Origin: Actinophytocola algeriensis
GTDB taxonomy: Bacteria; Actinomycetota; Actinomycetes; Mycobacteriales; Pseudonocardiaceae
Direction of reading: 5' to 3'
DNA: 64,000 nt
NCBI RefSeq assembly: GCF_014203735.1
Contig: NZ_JACHJQ010000007.1
Location: 62,001-126,000 of the forward strand
Made by a program: the position numbers and the translations under genes. Shown one piece after another: positions 49,398 to 57,419 of this stretch (positions are counted from its first letter, which is position 1; every line of letters starts with the position of its first letter). A model generated the notes under the pieces. That model made no database searches and had not been told where the DNA came from. It worked only from the letters and a program-made list of their open reading frames with translations.

Positions 49398-50161
49398 CGG
49401 GCGATCCCCTCGTCCAGCTCCTGCGGGTTCGGCAGGTAGACGGTGTCGCCGGGCCGCACGCGGGTCGGGTCCTGGATGCCGTTGACCTCGGCGATCCGCC
49501 GCCACGCCCCGGGGTTGCCGTAGTTGGTGGTGGCGATGGACTGCAGCGACTCGCCGTGCCCGACGGTGTGCGCGCGGCGGCCGACGAGCCCGCCGGAGGT
49601 GGGGTTCTGCGGGAGCGACCCGAGCAGCGTCGGGACCTCGATCAGCGACAGGTTCACCTTGGCGCGCACGGGAATCCCGGCGGAGGTGAACCGGACGTAC
49701 TTGATCCCGACCTGCTGCATCACGACCGTGTACATGAACCCGATCATCGGCGGGCCCCACTGGAACGTCAGCTCCGGCGGCTGCGTCTTGAGGTTCTTGC
49801 CCGCGACCACCGACATCAGCTGACCGAGGAACCCGGCGTCGGGGCTGGCCCACGTGAGCAGCGTGTCGCAGCGCAGCTTCGTGTCCATGCCCTCGAGCGT
49901 GATCTCGTTGATCGTGATCTTCGACGGCTCGGACTTCGGGGTGGCCTGCTGCGTGCCACCGGTCTGGGGCGAGGGCATGGACCGCCGCGCAGCGGTGCGC
50001 CCCATCGAGATCTCCTTCGGGTTGAAGTCGAAGTAGACGAACCCGATGTTGGGCAGCGTGGTGCAGCGCAGCGACGCGGGCACCCTGGCCCCGGCGAGCG
50101 CGGCGGCGCCGATCGCGGCGCCGGCGGCGAGGTTGGCGCCCGCACCGATCATGGCGGTCAT
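49394..50161 (-). CDS. CIS LysM-domain tube/baseplate adaptor (Afp7-like)
   Basis: 255 residues from ATG 50161. A central contractile-particle domain (IGFVYFDFNPKEISMGRTA, NEITLEGMDTKLRCDTLL, LTFQWGPPMIGFMYTVVMQQVGIKYVRF) and a C-terminal LysM (about 195-245: HTVGHGESLQSIATTNYGNPGAWRRIAEVNGI, VRPGDTVYLP). Typical of the hub-linked LysM protein that joins tube and spike. Ala-rich N-terminus (GAGANLAAGAAIGAAALAGA) is an amphipathic or hydrophobic stretch. Confidence 0.9.
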   Translation of the reverse strand: MTAMIGAGANLAAGAAIGAAALAGARVPASLRCTTLPNIGFVYFDFNPKEISMGRTAARRSMPSPQTGGTQQATPKSEPSKITINEITLEGMDTKLRCDTLLTWASPDAGFLGQLMSVVAGKNLKTQPPELTFQWGPPMIGFMYTVVMQQVGIKYVRFTSAGIPVRAKVNLSLIEVPTLLGSLPQNPTSGGLVGRRAHTVGHGESLQSIATTNYGNPGAWRRIAEVNGIQDPTRVRPGDTVYLPNPQELDEGIAR

Positions 50162-50177
50162 CGTGTGGTCCCTCCTG

Positions 50178-50630
50178 CTACAGGAATCCCTCGTGCACGA
50201 GCACGAGTTGTTCGGTCGCGATGCCGAGCGTCCCGGCGTCGAGGTCCGGGCCCTTCCAGCTGTCCGGGTAGACGTTGCGCAGCGTCCAGGTCGCGACCTT
50301 CTGCGCGTGCGCGTCGAACAGCGAGATCTGCGCGGTGCCACCCCCGCCGCTGGCGTGCGCATCGATCCAGCCGGACGCGCGTTCCCGCAGCCAGGACTGG
50401 ACCTTCGCGGTGTCGGCGGCGTTGATGGCGCGCTGCAACGTGACGGGCGTGTACTTGATGGCGCCCGGCATGACCGTCTCGTACTGGTAGTTCCCGCCGT
50501 CGTGCTGCGGCTCGGGGTTGAACTTCACCTCGAGGCCCTGACAGCGCGCCCACCCGCCGAGGTCCACCCCGTCGACGGACACGTGGAACCGCGTCGTCAG
50601 GGCGAGCATGGTGTTGAGGCTGATCGGCAT
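50178..50630 (-). CDS. CIS tail tube paralogue (Afp5-like)
   Basis: 150 residues. Phage T4 gp19/tube fold: MPISLNTMLALTTRFHVSVDGVDLGGWARCQGLEVKF and YTPVTLQRAINAADTAKVQSWL, IATEQLVLVHEGF. The second of three tube-like proteins; with the next gene it probably forms the tube-baseplate adaptor rings. Spacing of nine bases from the upstream gene. Confidence 0.9.
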   Translation of the reverse strand: MPISLNTMLALTTRFHVSVDGVDLGGWARCQGLEVKFNPEPQHDGGNYQYETVMPGAIKYTPVTLQRAINAADTAKVQSWLRERASGWIDAHASGGGGTAQISLFDAHAQKVATWTLRNVYPDSWKGPDLDAGTLGIATEQLVLVHEGFL

Positions 50631-50639
50631 CGTGAGTCC

Positions 50640-51098
50640 TCAGCTGAGCTTGCGCTCGTCCTCGAGGAACCCGCGGTGCACGAGTTCGAGGGTTTCCATG
50701 GCGACCTGGCTCGCGCCGGCGTCGAACGACGTGATCGACCACTTGGCGGGCATCACGTCACGCAGCGTCCACTCGGTGACCTTCTTCGCGGCGGTGGTGT
50801 ACAGCTGGATGGAGCCGGCGAAGACCTCCATCTCCCAGGAGTTCTTGTTCAGCCACTGCTTGACCTTCTCGGTCTCCTCGGACACCCCTCGGATGAGCTT
50901 CACGTTGGTGTACTTGGTGTTGCCGGGGAAGTAGAGCCGGTCGTTGCCGCCGTCGCCCATGCGGTACTCGGCGATGTCCCAGGCGACGTCGAGCCCCTCC
51001 GCCTTGGTCCAGCTGCCGAGGTCGTACTCGGACTTGCCGGACATGCTCACGACGAAGCGGTTCGCGAGGCCGATCGATGAGGTGTCGGTCAGTCCCAT
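50640..51098 (-). CDS. CIS tail tube paralogue (tube initiator type)
   Basis: 152 residues. ANRFVVSMSGKSEYDLGSWTKAEGLDV, FPGNTKYTNVKLIRGVSEETEKVKQWL, SQVAMETLELVHRGFLEDE. It is a gp19-like fold clearly related to the preceding gene's product, but with a longer loop. Twelve bases after the DUF4157 gene stop. Probably a tube-initiator or adaptor ring. Confidence 0.9.
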   Translation of the reverse strand: MGLTDTSSIGLANRFVVSMSGKSEYDLGSWTKAEGLDVAWDIAEYRMGDGGNDRLYFPGNTKYTNVKLIRGVSEETEKVKQWLNKNSWEMEVFAGSIQLYTTAAKKVTEWTLRDVMPAKWSITSFDAGASQVAMETLELVHRGFLEDERKLS

Positions 51099-51110
51099 GG
51101 TGTTGTTCTC

Positions 51111-53429
51111 CTAACGGAAGTCGGTGAGCAGTCCCGCGCGCTCACGGTCGACGAGCAGTTCGAGCCGCAGCCTGCTGCGGAGGCGGTCGTAGAGGCGCTC
51201 GGACAGCTCGTCGAGATCGAGCCTGCTGACGGCGATCGGCTGGTCGTCCGTGGCGGTGGCACCGGCGGTCTGGGTCAGCGCGGCGGCCTGCTGCTGTTGC
51301 TGCGGTGTCGCCGCGTTGCCCGTGTCGTCCGCCTTCTTCTGGTCCGGCTCGTCGGCGAACCAGTTGTCCGGGTCGGCGCCTGCCGCGGTGCCGGAGAGGC
51401 CGAACCCACCCAGCAGGCGTTGTTTCAGCGGCCGCTTGTCCTCGCTGCCGAACCAGCTCTTGTCGGACCCGACCGGTTGGCTGAAACCGGTCAGCCCGAG
51501 CCCGTAGTTCGGGTCCGTGCCGGTCAGCCCGTGGATCCACGCCTCTTTCGAGTTCGCCTTGTAGTTCGGCCGTGTCGGGGTGGAAACCGGTGTCGCGGTG
51601 CCGTTCTGCATGTCGTCGAGCTGGCGCTCGATCCGTTCGTAGTGCGCGGCGTCGAGGTCGGTCAGGGGGTCCTTGCCCTGGTCGAACCGCTCCTGGTTGA
51701 CCGCGTCCAGGGTCTGGCGGACCAGCTCCTCCTTGCGGGCGGCGCGGTCGAACGGCGGCCTCGCCTGCTGCTGCGTCGTGGTGCCGCCCGACGTGCTGCC
51801 CTGCTTGCGTTCCAGCTTCGGGTTGGTCCACTCGGTGACCACGTGCCGGGCGGACTCCTCGGCGATCCGGCCGACCTCGGCCTTCGTGGCCGAGTCGAAC
51901 GGGCTCTGGACCGGCTGGGCGACCACGGGTGCCTGCGCCTGCGCGGGTGCCGTGAACAGCTGGGCCGGGGCGGACAGGTCGGGCTCCGGCGAGTGGACCG
52001 CGGGTTGCGGGGCGTGGATGAGCGGTGCGGGCTCCGGCGCGCCGGACTCGCCGCCGTAGAAGCGTTCCGCGGCCTGCGCCTCGGCCTCCAGCTGCTGCCC
52101 GAGCGGGGAGTCCGGCGACGGGAGGACCGGGCCGAGCGTGCGCTGCTGCACGGCGTGCACCAGCTCGTGCGCGAGCAGCCCCCGGGCCCGCGGCGAGTCG
52201 ACCGGGCCGGCGTCGTCGGGCAGGAACACCGCACCGCCGGACGCGAACGCCTTGGCACCACGTGCTTTCGCCGCCTCGCCCACCTTCTGGCCGCGGTAGA
52301 CGGGAACGTTCGCGACGTCGGCGTGCTGGTGTGCGCGGACGGCGTGCGCGAGGTCGCCAGGCACCCGGTCGACGACCGTGGCACGCGGCAGCGGCTTCGG
52401 CTTGCGTGGCGGCAGCAGCCGCGCGGTGGCGCGGAACGACGTGGCGGTGACGCGCTTCTCGGGCGCCGGGCCCGCGCCCGGCGGGTTCGGCCGGACCGCC
52501 GTGGACGTCGTCGGTGCCGTCGGAGGTGGCGGCGGGGGCGGCGGGGGTGGCGGGCGCAGCGGCTCGGGATCCGGCTCCGGTTCCGGCTCTGGCTCGGGTT
52601 CCGGTTCGGCGGCCACACGCACAGGGGCCGCCGGTGGGGGCGGCGGCTCCTGTGGTGTCGCGGGCTCGACCGACCCGTCCACGACCCGTGGCGGTGCCTC
52701 GGGATGGATCAGGTCTTCTCGTGATGGCGCTGGGATAGGAGCGCCGAGGCCGAGCCTGCGTGTCTGGCCGAGGTTGGGCTTGCGCTTGCGCATCGCGCGC
52801 TGCACGGGCGCCTCGGCCCGATCGACTCCCTCCACCATGCGCGGCGGCGGTTCCGGCGCCGGGGTGGCCGCCGGCGGTTCCGGTGCGTTCCGCAGCTCCG
52901 GCGGGAGGAAGGACGGTGGTTCCGCGAGGGGCGCTTCCGGTTCGTGGCCGGGGAGGCCGGGGAACATCGGCAGCCCGGGGTTGGTGGCGAACCGCAGCCA
53001 GTCGGGCGCCCGGTAGGGCTCGGCGGCCACCCTCGGCTCGCCGACGTACTTGTCGACCGCGTCGGTCAGCACCTGCGCCTCGGTGGGTGCCGGACGCACG
53101 GCCCTGCGCACCACCGGTGCCGGCGGCAACGGTGCGGCGGGCACCGCCTCGGCCACCGGCTGACTCGCCCGCACCACGGGCCGGGCGAGCCCGGTGACCG
53201 ACCCGGTGGGCGGCGCTTCGGCAGGCGCCTTCCGGACCGATGGCCGCAACGGCGGCAGCACGGGCGCGGGCCCCGCGACCAGCGGGGCCCCTCGGCTGAT
53301 CGTGACGGGGATGGCGGGCAGCGCGGCCCACTGCCGGACAGGCGGCGCCACCCTGCTCGCGGCAGGAGCGGCAGGAGGAGCCACGGCAGTCTCCGTGGTC
53401 TCCCGCTTCCGCCGGAATGGCCAGCGCAT
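51111..53429 (-). CDS. Large DUF4157 (HExxH) protein of the CIS, possible effector or loader
   Basis: 772 residues from ATG 53429 (MRWPFRRKRETTE). The first 380 residues are low-complexity Pro/Ala/Glu-rich with PEPEPEPEPEPDPEPL. The DUF4157 domain (about 355-455) contains ALAHAVRAHQHADVANVPVY, then SGGAVFLPDDA and RGLLAHELVHAVQQRTLG, the metallopeptidase-like HExxH at about 420-424. The C-terminal 300 residues hold helical segments and NYGLGLTGFSQPVGSDKSWFG. eCIS loci nearly always include such a protein. It has no signal peptide and lies in the particle operon. Confidence 0.88.
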   Translation of the reverse strand: MRWPFRRKRETTETAVAPPAAPAASRVAPPVRQWAALPAIPVTISRGAPLVAGPAPVLPPLRPSVRKAPAEAPPTGSVTGLARPVVRASQPVAEAVPAAPLPPAPVVRRAVRPAPTEAQVLTDAVDKYVGEPRVAAEPYRAPDWLRFATNPGLPMFPGLPGHEPEAPLAEPPSFLPPELRNAPEPPAATPAPEPPPRMVEGVDRAEAPVQRAMRKRKPNLGQTRRLGLGAPIPAPSREDLIHPEAPPRVVDGSVEPATPQEPPPPPAAPVRVAAEPEPEPEPEPEPDPEPLRPPPPPPPPPPPTAPTTSTAVRPNPPGAGPAPEKRVTATSFRATARLLPPRKPKPLPRATVVDRVPGDLAHAVRAHQHADVANVPVYRGQKVGEAAKARGAKAFASGGAVFLPDDAGPVDSPRARGLLAHELVHAVQQRTLGPVLPSPDSPLGQQLEAEAQAAERFYGGESGAPEPAPLIHAPQPAVHSPEPDLSAPAQLFTAPAQAQAPVVAQPVQSPFDSATKAEVGRIAEESARHVVTEWTNPKLERKQGSTSGGTTTQQQARPPFDRAARKEELVRQTLDAVNQERFDQGKDPLTDLDAAHYERIERQLDDMQNGTATPVSTPTRPNYKANSKEAWIHGLTGTDPNYGLGLTGFSQPVGSDKSWFGSEDKRPLKQRLLGGFGLSGTAAGADPDNWFADEPDQKKADDTGNAATPQQQQQAAALTQTAGATATDDQPIAVSRLDLDELSERLYDRLRSRLRLELLVDRERAGLLTDFR

Positions 53430-53457
53430 CGGCTTTTCCCCTTCTTCCGGAGTCCAC

Positions 53458-53616
53458 TCAGGACTCGTCCGTGAACCGCGTGTGGATCTTGCCGATCTCA
53501 CCGATCACGCGGTTCCGGACCGGGTGTTCGAGGTCGAGGATCTTGTCCAGGTCCCAGTGCAGGTAGTAGGCGACGTACGCGAGTTCCTCCCACACGCGGT
53601 CAACCGCGTACGTCAC
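53458..53616 (-). CDS. Small CIS protein, DUF6760-type (52 residues)
   Basis: Starts at GTG 53616 with GTGA overlap on the upstream stop. Product: VTYAVDRVWEELAYVAYYLH then WDLDKILDLEHPVRNRVIGEIGKIHTRFTDES. It has the EELAYVAYYLHW signature of small helical proteins found between the assembly protein and DUF4157 gene in actinobacterial CIS (DUF6760 by memory). It is too short for most gene finders. Probably a tail-assembly chaperone-like factor. Confidence 0.8.
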   Translation of the reverse strand: MTYAVDRVWEELAYVAYYLHWDLDKILDLEHPVRNRVIGEIGKIHTRFTDES

Positions 53617-54011
53617 GATCCCCCCGGCGCATCACCGGCGACGTCCACCGCGAAGTCGTTGCCGCAGTGCGGACAGCTCACCGCGACCTCCGTGTGTCCG
53701 TCGGCGTTGATGCGCCGGTACAGGTCCTGCAGGAACGCGAGGTCCGAGGCGAACAGGCTCTCGACGAGGAACGTGTCCACCACCGGCACGTCCCCGAGCG
53801 AGGTGACCGTCCGCTCCAGCAACAGAACCGTCAGGTACGCCGGGTTCTGCTTGGCGCGCTGGTCGTTCTGCGTGGTGATCTCGTCCCGCGCGGTCGCGAG
53901 CCGCATGACGCCGTCCCGGTGCACGCGGCCCGTCTCGTCGACGTAGCCGCGCGGCAGCGTGAACGGGTACTCGGTCCGCAGGCCGGTCTCGGCGGCAGCG
54001 GGCGCTGTCAC
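53613..54011 (-). CDS. CIS assembly protein with zinc-ribbon end (T4 gp26/51-type slot)
   Basis: 132 residues from GTG 54011 (VTAPAAAETGLRTEYPFTLPRGYVDETG), in GTGA overlap with the tube gene stop. Core: AYLTVLLLERTVTSLGDVPVVDTFLVESLFASDLAFLQDLYRRIN, then a CPHCGNDF motif with only one CxxC near the end. In CIS loci this gene always follows the tube. I infer a tail assembly role; the exact function is unknown. Confidence 0.82.
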   Translation of the reverse strand: MTAPAAAETGLRTEYPFTLPRGYVDETGRVHRDGVMRLATARDEITTQNDQRAKQNPAYLTVLLLERTVTSLGDVPVVDTFLVESLFASDLAFLQDLYRRINADGHTEVAVSCPHCGNDFAVDVAGDAPGGS

Positions 54012-54448
54012 GCCGACACGCGCTGGATGCGCTCGGACACGATCGTGACCGTCTCCATGAGCACCTCGGACGAACCCGCCTTCAGCGCGCCGATCTCCAG
54101 CTTCGACGGCCACGCGTGCTCGAGGTGGTACCGCGCGACCGGCTTGCCGTCCGGCCCGTACATCACCAGCGAGCACGACTTGCGGGCGTTGATGATGTCG
54201 CCGTTGAGCACGGACTCGTGCCACGCCCACAGCGCCATGTGGTCGGACTTGCCGCGCTTGAGCACGACGGTCGCCGGCTCGGTCTTGCCCGGCAGCTTCT
54301 TGAGGATCACCTCTTTGTCACTGGACTCCAGGTGCTCCACCGGCTTCACCTCGGTGGTGATGCCCTGCAGCTCGGAGAACGCGGCGATCTCGTAGCCGTC
54401 GATGGTGATCGAGAACCGTGCAGCTGTGATCGGGTCGCCAGCAGCCAT
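54008..54448 (-). CDS. CIS main tail tube protein
   Basis: 146 residues: GDPITAARFSITIDGYEIAAFSELQGITTEV, VLKRGKSDHMALWAWHESVL, ARYHLEHAWPSKLEIGALKAGSSEVLMETVTIVSE. It is the gp19/Hcp-like ring protein that forms the inner tube. Immediately downstream of the sheath gene (35-base gap), the position of the main tube in CIS. Confidence 0.93.
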   Translation of the reverse strand: MAAGDPITAARFSITIDGYEIAAFSELQGITTEVKPVEHLESSDKEVILKKLPGKTEPATVVLKRGKSDHMALWAWHESVLNGDIINARKSCSLVMYGPDGKPVARYHLEHAWPSKLEIGALKAGSSEVLMETVTIVSERIQRVSA

Positions 54449-54483
54449 GCGAGTAACTCCTTACGGGAGAAGGGGGAAAGACG

Positions 54484-56016
54484 TCATTCCTCGAGGCCGG
54501 CACCCTCGGCGAACTGCGAGATCCGGAAGACCACGAACTCGGCCGGCTTCACCGGCGCGATGCCGATCTCGACGGTCAGGATCCCGGCGTCCCGGTTCTC
54601 CGCCGGGTTGTTCTCCTCGTCGCACTTGACGAAGAACGCCTGCGCGGGCTGCTGCCCGAACAACGCGCCGTCCCGCCACACGCGGCGGAGGAACATGGTG
54701 ACCGTGCGCTTGACCGAGTCCCACAGCTTCGGGTCGTTCGGCTCGAACACGACCCAGTTCGTGCCCTGCAGGATCGACTTCTCGACGTAGTTGAACAACC
54801 GCCGCACGTTCAGGTAGCGCCACTCCGGGTCGCTCGACAGCGTGCGCGCGCCCCACACCCGGATGCCCTGGCCGCGGAAGCTGCGGATGCAGTTGACCGC
54901 GATCGGGTTGAGCACGTCGTGCTCGCCCTTGGTGATGTTGAGCTCCAGGGTGACCGCACCGCGCACGACCTCGTTCGCGGGCGCCTTGTGCACGCCGCGG
55001 CTGGTGTCGTTGCGCGCCCAGATGCCTGCCATGTGACCCGACGGCGGGATGAACACCTGCTTGCCTGCCACCGGGTCCGCGACCTTGATCCACGGCCAGT
55101 ACATGGCGGCGTACTTCGAGTCGTAGCCGGTGACGTCCTGCCGCCAGTCCTTGACGTCCTGCGCGTTGAGGCCGGGCGGGGTGTCGAGGATGGCGACGCG
55201 GTCGGCCATCAGCTCGCAGTGCGCGATCATCGCGAGCTGCACTGCCTTGACGTCCTCCGCGGACAGCGTGCCGCGCTGGTAGGCGGCCATCAGGTCCGGC
55301 ACGCACAGCATGGTCACCTCGTCGATGGCCTCCAGGCCACCGAAACCGGTGCGGTCGGCGGAGTTGCCGACGTAGGCGTTCGCCTCGACCTTGACCGGCG
55401 CGGGCGCCGGGGAGCCGAGCGCGACCTCGCCCGCCTTGGGCAGCGCGAGCGCCTTGCCCTTGGTCTCCTCGACGGTGATCAGCTTCGACTGCTGGCGCAC
55501 CACGGTCGCGACGTTGTTGGGACCGCGCTTGGTGGTCACGTTGTCGAACGTCTCCACCGGCTGCCCGTGCTGCTTCACGACGAGCTTGAACGTGTCGTCG
55601 CCGTCCTCGGACGCGGACGCGACCTCGACGGCCAGGTCGGCGGTCTCGGCGCTGCGGGCCGAGATGGTGAGGCCGGGGCGGTCCGCGCCCGCGGCGGGCA
55701 GCTCGGCGGCGGGCAGCGCCACCTGGCCGTTGACCGAACCGTTCTGCGACTCACCGCCGACGCGCACGACGTAGGCCGTGCCGCCACCGTTCTGGAAGTA
55801 GCCGTACACGGAGTGCGCGAGGTAGTAGCCCTCGACGAAGTCACCGAAGTTCTGCTTGAACTGCGTCCAGTTGGTGACCATCACGGGCTCGTGCAGGGGG
55901 CCGCGCTCGGCGAAGCCCACGAAGGCGGCAACCGCGGTTCCCACGGCCTCGATGGGCCGCGAACCTGAGGAAACCTCCTCCATGTACACACCGGGCGCGA
56001 GGTAACTGCTGGCCAT
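54484..56016 (-). CDS. CIS contractile sheath protein
   Basis: 510 residues. N-terminal arm ASSYLAPGVYMEEVSSGSRPIEAVGTAVAAFVG, domain with FKQNFGDFVEGYYLAHSVYGYFQNGGGTAYVVRV, and conserved C-terminal domain with GIRVWGARTLSSDPEWRYLNVRRLFNYVEKSIL, EPNDPKLWDSVKRTV, AGILTVEIGIAPVKPAEFVVFRI. This is the single sheath gene; Photorhabdus-type PVCs have several. Head of the long leftward operon. Confidence 0.95.
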   Translation of the reverse strand: MASSYLAPGVYMEEVSSGSRPIEAVGTAVAAFVGFAERGPLHEPVMVTNWTQFKQNFGDFVEGYYLAHSVYGYFQNGGGTAYVVRVGGESQNGSVNGQVALPAAELPAAGADRPGLTISARSAETADLAVEVASASEDGDDTFKLVVKQHGQPVETFDNVTTKRGPNNVATVVRQQSKLITVEETKGKALALPKAGEVALGSPAPAPVKVEANAYVGNSADRTGFGGLEAIDEVTMLCVPDLMAAYQRGTLSAEDVKAVQLAMIAHCELMADRVAILDTPPGLNAQDVKDWRQDVTGYDSKYAAMYWPWIKVADPVAGKQVFIPPSGHMAGIWARNDTSRGVHKAPANEVVRGAVTLELNITKGEHDVLNPIAVNCIRSFRGQGIRVWGARTLSSDPEWRYLNVRRLFNYVEKSILQGTNWVVFEPNDPKLWDSVKRTVTMFLRRVWRDGALFGQQPAQAFFVKCDEENNPAENRDAGILTVEIGIAPVKPAEFVVFRISQFAEGAGLEE

Positions 56017-56338
56017 CTCGGATGTCTCCCTCGTTGGGTCGTACGCGTGTGACCGGCGTGACCGGCCCCGTCTGAGTGTGTTGATTTCGCACCGGACGGC
56101 TCAGTCGTCGCGGGGCGGTGGGGAGGGCGGGCGCAGCCGCCCCTTCGGGCGGCCGCTGGTGCTTGTCCCCCTGTGTCGCGTCCGATCTCCGAACCTGCTG
56201 GCACCGGCACCGGGCGCGGCAGTCGTCGCGGGGAGGGACGGCGGGCGGCACCGGCTGCCCTTTCGGGCGGCGGTCACGCGCTGAAAGGACGGGCGACGGA
56301 CTGCTGTGCCCGCGTCTGCCCGCCGTGACACTGGTGCC
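56017..56338. promoter_or_regulatory. Divergent promoter region of the two CIS operons
   Basis: The 322 bases between the sheath gene and the DUF4255 gene carry no gene. They include two copies of a GC-rich, hairpin-forming block (next entry). The segment nearest the sheath start is less GC-rich and probably holds that promoter. The nearby LAL regulator is a candidate controller (inference). Confidence 0.7.
56102..56275. repeat. Two direct copies of a hairpin-forming block
   Basis: CAGTCGTCGCGGGG begins copies at 56102 and 56219. Each contains a GGGCGG...hairpin (CCGCCCCTTCGGGCGG in the first, TGCCCTTTCGGGCGG in the second) about 30-45 bases on. A duplicated block in a promoter region suggests tandem regulatory sites. 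Confidence 0.75.
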
Positions 56339-56944
56339 GTGATCACCGAGGTGGACGAGGCGTTGTGCGTGCTGCTCGGCCGGTCGCTGCCGGAGGGCAC
56401 GATGGTCCGGCTCGACCCGCCGAAACCGACGTGGGAGACCGAACGCCCGACGAACGCGATCGACCTGTTCCTGTACGGGTTGCACGACGACCCGAGCGGG
56501 CGCGAGTCAGGGTGGGCCGACGAGCGCGACGACCGCGGCGCGGTCCGGGCCCGGCGGGAGCCGAACCGGCGCTGCTCGCTGTCCTACCTCGTCACCGCGC
56601 GGGCGGAGAAGGTCAACGAGGAGCATCTGCTGCTCGGGGCCGCGTTGCGCACCATGCTGTTCACCGACTCGCTGCCCGCGGACTGCATGCCCGAGACGCT
56701 GGCGGCCGCGGGCGCGCCCGTGCTGATCAAGATCGCGGACACCGACCCCGGCGCGCTCTGGAGCAACCTCGGCATGCCGGCCCGCGCGTCGTTCGCGATC
56801 ACCGTGAGCGCGCCGTTCCTGCCCGCGGCCGACACCGACCTCGCGCCGCCCGCGGAGAAGATCCGGCTCGACAGCGGGCAGAACGTGCCGCCGCGCGGTT
56901 CGCTGGCGCCCGCGCAGCCCCGGCGCTGGGTGCGTACGCCATGA
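56339..56944 (+). CDS. CIS tube terminator, DUF4255 (Afp16/Pvc16-like)
   Basis: 201 residues from GTG 56339. DUF4255 marks: VITEVDEALCVLLGRSLPEG, NAIDLFLYGLHDDPSGRESGWAD, RRCSLSYLVTARAEKVNEEHLLLG. It caps the tube and sheath at the far end and sets length with the tape measure. First gene of the rightward operon, overlapping the next frame by ATGA. Confidence 0.92.
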   Translation: MITEVDEALCVLLGRSLPEGTMVRLDPPKPTWETERPTNAIDLFLYGLHDDPSGRESGWADERDDRGAVRARREPNRRCSLSYLVTARAEKVNEEHLLLGAALRTMLFTDSLPADCMPETLAAAGAPVLIKIADTDPGALWSNLGMPARASFAITVSAPFLPAADTDLAPPAEKIRLDSGQNVPPRGSLAPAQPRRWVRTP

Positions 56945-57027
56945 GCGGAGCCTGCGGAGCCTGCGGAGCGAACCAGCGAGCCGTGCCGAGCGAGCGGCCG
57001 GTCGGAGTCTGCGAGGAGCGGTCGTGA
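56941..57027 (+). CDS. 28-residue Cys-rich coupling frame before PAAR
   Basis: ATG 56941 overlaps the DUF4255 stop (ATGA), and its TGA overlaps the PAAR GTG start (GTGA). The product is MSGACGACGANQRAVPSERP followed by VGVCEERS, with three cysteines, from a tandem GAGCCTGCG stretch. Precise overlap at both ends suggests translational coupling. Expression unknown. Confidence 0.4.
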   Translation: MSGACGACGANQRAVPSERPVGVCEERS

Positions 57028-57416
57028 GCCCCGGCGCGAAGATGGGTGACAAGGTCGTCGGGACCGACATCCACATCATCATGATCCCGTCGCCCGGCGG
57101 CCCGGTGCCGACCCCGCTCCCCCACCCGTTCGCAGGCACGATCACGGGTGGCTGCAGCACGAACGTCATGATCGGCGGCCAGCCGGCGGCGACGGTGGGC
57201 AGCACCGCGACGAACGCACCCCCGCACCTCCCGCAGGGCGGCCCGTTCCAGGTCCCGCCGACGAACCAGGGCACGGTCACCAAGGGCAGCGGCACGGTCC
57301 TGATCAACAACAAACCGGCGGCCCGCACCGGCGACACGGTCATGACGTGCAACGACCCGTCCCCGGCCCCCACCGGCTCGATAGTCGCGGTGGGCACGGT
57401 CATGATCGGCGGCTGA
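57024..57416 (+). CDS. CIS PAAR-domain spike tip protein
   Basis: 130 residues. PAAR repeat signatures: GDKVVGTDIHIIMIP, GSTATNAPPHLPQG and ARTGDTVMTCNDP, ending VGTVMIGG. It caps the VgrG-like spike with a sharp metal-bound cone. No effector domain is fused. Start GTG 57024. Encoded in the rightward operon, apart from the spike gene. Confidence 0.93.
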   Translation: MSPGAKMGDKVVGTDIHIIMIPSPGGPVPTPLPHPFAGTITGGCSTNVMIGGQPAATVGSTATNAPPHLPQGGPFQVPPTNQGTVTKGSGTVLINNKPAARTGDTVMTCNDPSPAPTGSIVAVGTVMIGG

Positions 57417-57419
57417 GCG

